Of a stretch of 9,811 bases of DNA, positions 6,668 to 9,811 are shown in pieces. Origin of the DNA: Hyphococcus sp. (GTDB lineage Bacteria > Pseudomonadota > Alphaproteobacteria > Caulobacterales > Parvularculaceae); assembly GCA_021604605.1 (NCBI GenBank), contig BQJH01000096.1, positions 1 to 9,811 on the forward strand, read 5' to 3'. The translations under genes and the position numbers were made by a program. The notes under the pieces are model-generated. The model saw nothing but the letters and a program-made list of their open reading frames with translations, was not told where the DNA came from and searched no databases. Numbering within the stretch: position 1 is the stretch's first letter; every line of letters starts with the position of its first letter.

Positions 6668-7507
6668 CTAATACTTAATCTTGCCGGCGCGCTCCGCACG
6701 CCATGACCAGAAGAGGCCCCAGGCAAAGAAGACAAGTCCTGTGATCACCAGACTTGGCGCAAACTCCACTGACTGCAAGGCTTCTTCAAACCCACCGAGA
6801 GCCGTCAATCCAACAATATCGACCAGAAAATGGATCAGGATTGCCGGCAGGATACTGCCCGACCTCAACGTCAAGGCCGCCATGATCGCACCGACACCCG
6901 TCGCGGAAATGACCTGCGCGCCAATCAGTATAGGACTGCCGCCTTCCCACAGATTGACAAGGTGAAGCAACCCAAAAGCAATGGATGAAAGAATGACAGC
7001 GGTGAGCGGGCGAAAACTTTTCATGAGACCGCGCAATGCAAACCCACGAAACAACGTCTCTTCATTGATTGCTACCAGTAATGAGATCGCGCCCCATATA
7101 AGAACAGCCCCGACATCTCCGGCAGCGTTTTCAATCGCCATACCAACAGGTGAAATAATGCCCAGCCAGACAGGCCCGACAACCAACAACCAGGAAAACC
7201 CTTTCGGCATTTTCCAACCTGCAAGGAATGTTTTTCTGGCAAGCAATGTAAAGCTGATAACCAGCACCGCCAAAATAACTTCATAGGCAAGTAAACTGAT
7301 TTCAGCGTCTTCAATCACCGGCATGAATTTTCGGAACATCCACTCGTAAAGCACAGCAAACCCAAGCGGCAAAACCAGCCAGCTAAGGTTAAAGACCTTG
7401 ATGTCCGCACCTTCGCTAAATATTTCGTTTTTGATTTCCTCGATAATTTCTTCGCCATCCCCTTCAGGAATTTCATTCTCCATCTGTTTTTTTCTGTCCC
7501 GTCTCAT
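6668..7507 (-). CDS. CPBP family intramembrane metalloprotease (CAAX-type)
   Basis: This membrane-embedded glutamyl/metal protease belongs to the CPBP/Abi (Rce1-like) family; eukaryotic members trim prenylated CAAX proteins, and bacterial roles are mostly unknown. The three active-site motifs are intact. Numbered from the upstream ATG 7528, they are EExxxR in NEETLFRGF (Glu156, Glu157, Arg161), FxxxH in FGLLH (Phe185, His189) and HxxxD in HFLVD (His233, Asp237). About eight hydrophobic segments follow a charged N-terminal tail rich in Lys and Glu. I chose ATG 7507 (279 aa) because AAGGAG (complement of 7514-7519) sits 6 bases before it; ATG 7528 would add seven residues with a poor ribosome site. 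The gene is divergent from tetR, with a palindromic operator about 150 bases upstream, so TetR control is likely. Substrate unknown. Confidence 0.9.
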   Translation of the reverse strand: MRRDRKKQMENEIPEGDGEEIIEEIKNEIFSEGADIKVFNLSWLVLPLGFAVLYEWMFRKFMPVIEDAEISLLAYEVILAVLVISFTLLARKTFLAGWKMPKGFSWLLVVGPVWLGIISPVGMAIENAAGDVGAVLIWGAISLLVAINEETLFRGFALRGLMKSFRPLTAVILSSIAFGLLHLVNLWEGGSPILIGAQVISATGVGAIMAALTLRSGSILPAILIHFLVDIVGLTALGGFEEALQSVEFAPSLVITGLVFFAWGLFWSWRAERAGKIKY

Positions 7508-7541
7508 TTCAAGCTCCTTGTTCTTCATTCGAATTTTCTTC

Positions 7542-7604
7542 GGTTTGATTTCGTCAATTGGTTTTCTTCAAATTGGTTTCGCTGTTGGTTTCATTGTTGG
7601 TCTC
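7542..7604. repeat. Imperfect short tandem repeat in the CPBP leader
   Basis: The hexamer GGTTTY or a one-base variant recurs at 7542, 7560, 7575, 7587 and 7599, with spacings of 18, 15, 12 and 12 bases, all multiples of three. The last three copies form 12-base tandem units (GGTTTCGCTGTT-like). On the minus strand one frame reads ETN-NETN-SETN and then meets a TGA. The tract lies between the CPBP start and the distal operator. It could be a low-complexity coding remnant or an untranslated leader. Confidence 0.55.
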
Positions 7605-7660
7605 GCCATTAGTTCCGTCACGGTGATCTCCGATCCGTCAGGTAAGGCGTCGCCAAAACT

Positions 7661-7692
7661 ATAATATGAACATGAACTCATGTTCATATTAT
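7661..7692. promoter_or_regulatory. Perfect 15-bp inverted repeat, probable TetR operator (protease side)
   Basis: ATAATATGAACATGA (7661-7675) and TCATGTTCATATTAT (7678-7692) are perfect reverse complements around an AC spacer. The core GAACATGAACTCATGTTC (7668-7685) matches the palindrome next to tetR at 16 of 18 positions. It lies about 150 bases upstream of the CPBP start and faces that gene. I infer that the adjacent TetR binds here. Confidence 0.75.
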
Positions 7693-7767
7693 GGACAGTA
7701 ATCGCAAAATTTTCCTCCCTCCCCCTGTCATGCCTTGTTTTTTGATCCGCAAATCCCAGCAAAAGAC

Positions 7768-7796
7768 TTGCATCGAGAAGCAAATCATTCTAAATG
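7768..7796 (+). promoter_or_regulatory. Possible tetR promoter
   Basis: TTGCAT (7768-7773) and TAAATG (7791-7796) are separated by 17 bases and lie 40 bases upstream of the tetR start. Both elements match the consensus only partly. The tetR-side palindrome begins two bases after the -10 element and would cover the start point, as expected for autorepression. Confidence 0.4.
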
Positions 7797-7797
7797 T

Positions 7798-7815
7798 GAA
7801 TATGAATTCATGTTC
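7798..7815. promoter_or_regulatory. Probable TetR operator (tetR side)
   Basis: GAATATGAATTCATGTTC is an 18-base palindrome with eight of nine matching pairs, centred 30 bases before the tetR start. It shares 16 of 18 bases with the core of the palindrome at 7668-7685. Two copies of one palindrome flanking a divergent TetR promoter region are the usual arrangement for a local autorepressor. Confidence 0.7.
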
Positions 7816-7835
7816 TAGTTAGTAAAGGATGATCC

Positions 7836-8480
7836 GTGAGTCAAGGGGAAAAACCCGCCTACCAGGACCGTTCTCGCGCCGCGCGGGAAAAAATCGTCAA
7901 TGCGCTTGATGCGGCCTTGAGAGAAAAACCGTTTGATCAGGTCTCGGTTTCAGAGATTGCAGAACGGGCGGGCGTTGCCGTCGGTACTGTCTATCGGCGA
8001 TTTGAAAACAAAGATGCGTTGATCCCGGTCATCATGGAGATTTATCAGGCGCGACTGGAAAGCTGGCAGGCCGGTGAAGGCGCTGTCGATGTCAACCCGG
8101 AAGAAGGATTACGCAAGGCCTTGCGCGCAATCATGGCGACAGTCTGGAGCGGTATCGCGAGAGAGGCGCATCTCTTGCGCGCTGTTCATCTCTACACCCG
8201 GCTAAAACCAGAAATCTGCGACGGACCAGAATGGAAAAAATACGAAAAGGCGGCCGCTTCAACTGTGGCCCAAGTGCTTGAATTTTTTTCGGCCGAAGTC
8301 AAAAGAAAGAATATAAAGCGCGCAAACGCAACCGCAGCTTATATGCTCAATGCCATCTTTGTTGAAAAAGCGCTTTACCCGGAAGAACAACCGGCAACCC
8401 TTTTCCCCTATAGCGGCAAAACACTGGCGGATGAATTCGCCGACATGCTCTATGCGTATTTGCAATTGCCTGAAGAATAA
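7836..8480 (+). CDS. TetR/AcrR family transcriptional regulator
   Basis: This 214-aa repressor-type protein of the TetR family is cytosolic and acts as a dimer. The N-terminal DNA-binding domain (about 15-62) contains the helix-turn-helix VSEIAERAGVAVGTVYRRFENKDAL. The helical C-terminal ligand-binding region (about 75-210) shows no recognisable effector class. The start is GTG 7836, supported by AAAGGA (7824-7829) 6 bases upstream. Two matching palindromes, at 7668-7685 and 7798-7815, point to control of itself and of the divergent CPBP protease. The ligand is unknown. It converges on the cupin-protein gene with 24 bases between the stops and no terminator hairpin in the gap. Confidence 0.92.
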   Translation: MSQGEKPAYQDRSRAAREKIVNALDAALREKPFDQVSVSEIAERAGVAVGTVYRRFENKDALIPVIMEIYQARLESWQAGEGAVDVNPEEGLRKALRAIMATVWSGIAREAHLLRAVHLYTRLKPEICDGPEWKKYEKAAASTVAQVLEFFSAEVKRKNIKRANATAAYMLNAIFVEKALYPEEQPATLFPYSGKTLADEFADMLYAYLQLPEE

Positions 8481-8504
8481 CACTAGAGGCTTGACCGCAA
8501 CCAG

Positions 8505-9305
8505 CTAGGCGCCGTCACCAAACATCAGGAGGAAACCACGTGCGGATTGCTCTCCATTATTGATAAAGTGATGATTTACATTTGCAGGAATGAACATTGT
8601 TGTTCCAGCGGTGAAAGATGAGGTTTTATCATTGACGATTGCCGTCACGCTGCCTTCAACTAATATCAACATCGACGGAAAGGGATTGGAACGGCTCTCT
8701 TCATTTTCATTCACATGATGGCCGGGTCTTATATCAAACCAGATACTGCGGAAGCCAGGCTGATAGTAAAAAATTCCCGCATTCGTACCGTGAGTGAAAC
8801 GGGTGAGGTCCGGGCCAAAGGGAATAAGTTCGGGTTGGCCTTTCGTCCAGAAATGAAAAGTCAAAGGCAAAATAACATCCGCAGGGTTCACATCCTCTGG
8901 AGGCGTATAGCCGTCCATTGCCTGAATCCTCACTGGCGTCACCTCATGTTCAAATGCGCGCGCCATTAAAGTGAAAATATTGAGCTCCCCTGAGTATAAT
9001 TGCCGAAGCTCAGTTTCGCTTTCAAAGGAATAAATGATTGAGGGCGTGGCCGGTTCTCCGCGACTTACTGAAACACGCGCGGGCGCGCCCTCTTTGGCGG
9101 CCACTCCTTCGACGGCGTAGAACTCTTCACCTACTTTTACACCAAGCGTGATGTCTTCTTTGAACGTAACATCCAATGCATAATCTGCTGCATAGGTCTG
9201 CAATATTTCCAGGTTGGTGTTGCTCTCATTAGCAGACTGGGCGCTCGCACATGCGACCGCGAGCCAAGAAACGGCCATAGCAGTGGCAATTTTTCTGATA
9301 CTCAT
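8505..9305 (-). CDS. Exported cupin-domain protein with SCP2-like N-terminal region
   Basis: This 266-aa protein has a signal peptide: basic MSIRK, hydrophobic core, then VACASAQSA. It could be cleaved by signal peptidase I after ASA, or be lipidated at Cys19, although the box AVAC is weak. Residues about 40-120 resemble an SCP2-like sterol-carrier fold (ALDVTFKEDITLGVKV, then ETELRQLYSGELNIFTLMARAF); this is pattern recognition only. Residues about 180-262 form a cupin barrel. Motif 1 is PGHHVNENEE (194-203, His196/His197 and Glu as possible metal ligands), with VEG closing it. Motif 2 is FTAGTTMFIPANVNHHFINNG (231-251, His245/His246). The function is not known; an SCP2-like pocket plus a cupin suggests binding or turnover of a lipophilic molecule in the periplasm. 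TAGGAAG precedes the ATG. Its promoter region holds an AT-rich double palindrome and lies just downstream of another TetR gene. Confidence 0.75.
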   Translation of the reverse strand: MSIRKIATAMAVSWLAVACASAQSANESNTNLEILQTYAADYALDVTFKEDITLGVKVGEEFYAVEGVAAKEGAPARVSVSRGEPATPSIIYSFESETELRQLYSGELNIFTLMARAFEHEVTPVRIQAMDGYTPPEDVNPADVILPLTFHFWTKGQPELIPFGPDLTRFTHGTNAGIFYYQPGFRSIWFDIRPGHHVNENEESRSNPFPSMLILVEGSVTAIVNDKTSSFTAGTTMFIPANVNHHFINNGEQSARGFLLMFGDGA

Positions 9306-9359
9306 GATCTTCCTACCTTTTTCACGGCCTCTGATTCAGCGATCTTTGCTGGGTCATAA

Positions 9360-9391
9360 GCAATTAATTAATTGATTATTTAATTAATTGC
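9360..9391. promoter_or_regulatory. AT-rich double palindrome upstream of the cupin gene, probable operator
   Basis: CAATTAATTAATTG (9361-9374) is a perfect 14-base palindrome. A second copy, matching at 12 of 14 bases, lies 16 bases further on (9377-9390). Together they also form 11-base inverted arms (9360-9370 and 9381-9391). The site is about 55 bases upstream of the cupin-protein ATG, and TTGCAA (9388-9393) at its edge could be a -35 element for that gene. The neighbouring TetR gene at the right edge is the natural candidate binder. Confidence 0.55.
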
Positions 9392-9420
9392 AAGCTTTTC
9401 TGGCGATGGCGAGACTCAGC

Positions 9421-9811
9421 TCAACGCATAATGCCATTGAGAAGTAGCCGCTCAAGATGCTTTGAGAAATCAGCAACCGTTGGATCTTTAACATCATGCA
9501 CAAGCTTACCGAATGTGCGCTCACGAAATCGCCGGGTCAGAACAAAGTGAACCAACGGGCCAATAATGGAGAGATGAAGCTGGTGAGGGTCAAGCTTGCG
9601 AAACAGCTTTTGCTTGCGACCCGCTTCGTATAAGCGCTCTGTCATCTTATAGAACTGTAAAACCTGCTGGAAGGGCGTTTCTCGCTCTTGCATGGCGCCC
9701 CCCATAAACTCTCGCATTAAAATCGATGGAAACGTATCACGCTCCGTAAAAGCCAAAGCCAAAGCGTGAATATACGCGCGAAAGTTTTTTACCGGATCGC
9801 CGCCCTCAATG
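9421..9811 (-). CDS. TetR-family regulator, C-terminal part (5' end outside window)
   Basis: The frame is open from the right edge to a TGA at 9421-9423, giving about 129 residues of an all-helical protein. The visible N-terminal stretch IEGGDPVKNFRAYIHALALAF resembles the start of a TetR ligand-binding domain. FPSILMREFMGG and the later DPHQLHLSIIGPLVHFVLTRRF and FSKHLERLLLNGI fit the helices that form the dimer interface and C-terminus. The DNA-binding domain lies outside the window, so the assignment is by helix pattern only. An in-frame TTG at 9762 is not a plausible start. The cupin-protein gene follows 115 bases downstream on the same strand, with the AT-rich palindromes between them, so this protein probably regulates it. 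Confidence 0.7.
   Translation of the reverse strand, partial: IEGGDPVKNFRAYIHALALAFTERDTFPSILMREFMGGAMQERETPFQQVLQFYKMTERLYEAGRKQKLFRKLDPHQLHLSIIGPLVHFVLTRRFRERTFGKLVHDVKDPTVADFSKHLERLLLNGIMR

Larger units (their letters stand above)
7508..7835. promoter_or_regulatory. Divergent regulatory region between CPBP protease and tetR
   Basis: About 330 bases separate the two divergent starts. From left to right this region holds the protease ribosome site, the GGTTTC repeat tract, the long palindrome (7661-7692), a pyrimidine-rich stretch near 7711-7730 (on the minus strand a GGGGGAGGGAGGA run), a possible tetR promoter (7768-7796), the second palindrome (7798-7815) and the tetR ribosome site. A minus-strand frame open from 7783 to 7568 is in frame with the protease but ends at a TGA before it; I do not treat it as a gene. 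Confidence 0.6.

Noticed and set aside
7568..7783. Minus-strand frame of 71 codons in the tetR-CPBP spacer as a gene
   Set aside because: Most of it runs through the palindrome and repeat tract, it has no good ribosome site at its start, and the product resembles no protein family.
8944..8952. TCATGTTCA as a third TetR operator
   Set aside because: It is only a half-site, lies inside the cupin coding sequence and has no matching inverted partner.
9364..9383. TTAA repeats as a CtrA-binding site (TTAA-N7-TTAA)
   Set aside because: No pair of TTAA copies has the N7 spacing; the palindromic arrangement fits a dimeric repressor better.

Overview
The window looks like ordinary chromosomal DNA of an alphaproteobacterium. 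The evidence is an RpoH-type heat-shock sigma factor at the left edge, exported proteins with Tat or lipoprotein-like leaders, stand-alone TetR regulators, GTG starts, moderate GC content and frequent GGCGCC. The genus cannot be fixed from sequence alone; a marine Hyphomonadales- or Parvularculales-like lineage is only a guess. I see no rRNA, tRNA, CRISPR, insertion sequence or phage gene. Base composition is fairly even, so there is no clear sign of recent transfer.

Left part (1-2516): the C-terminal half of rpoH ends at a strong hairpin terminator that could work on both strands. About 300 bases without a confident gene follow; they contain a possible 51-codon ORF on the minus strand. Next is a Tat-type lipoprotein of the membrane dipeptidase (M19) family whose first metal-binding motif is missing. 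Its stop codon overlaps that of a convergent, stand-alone Ada-type regulator (methylphosphotriester Cys domain plus AraC HTH, no alkyltransferase or glycosylase domain).

Middle (2517-6667): diverging from the Ada-like gene is a tight plus-strand cluster. It encodes an EamA/DMT exporter, a glutathione S-transferase and a protein of the isocitrate lyase/PEP mutase superfamily, spaced 28 and 18 bases apart. A MATE efflux pump follows after a longer gap. Two efflux-type carriers and a GST next to an alkylation-sensing regulator suggest a stress or detoxification neighbourhood, but this is inference.

Right part (6668-9811): a CPBP (CAAX-type) intramembrane protease on the minus strand is divergent from a TetR regulator. 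The 0.3 kb between them holds two near-identical palindromes, GAAYATGAAYTCATGTTC. One lies just downstream of a possible tetR promoter and the other faces the protease gene. This is the clearest regulatory circuit in the window. Converging on tetR is an exported protein with an SCP2-like N-terminal part and a C-terminal cupin. Its upstream region carries a second, different AT-rich double palindrome, directly after the 3' end of another TetR-family gene that runs off the right edge. The window therefore holds two separate candidate TetR-operator modules. Nothing in it is a plainly undescribed system; the best leads are these operators, the degenerate dipeptidase and the SCP2-cupin protein.
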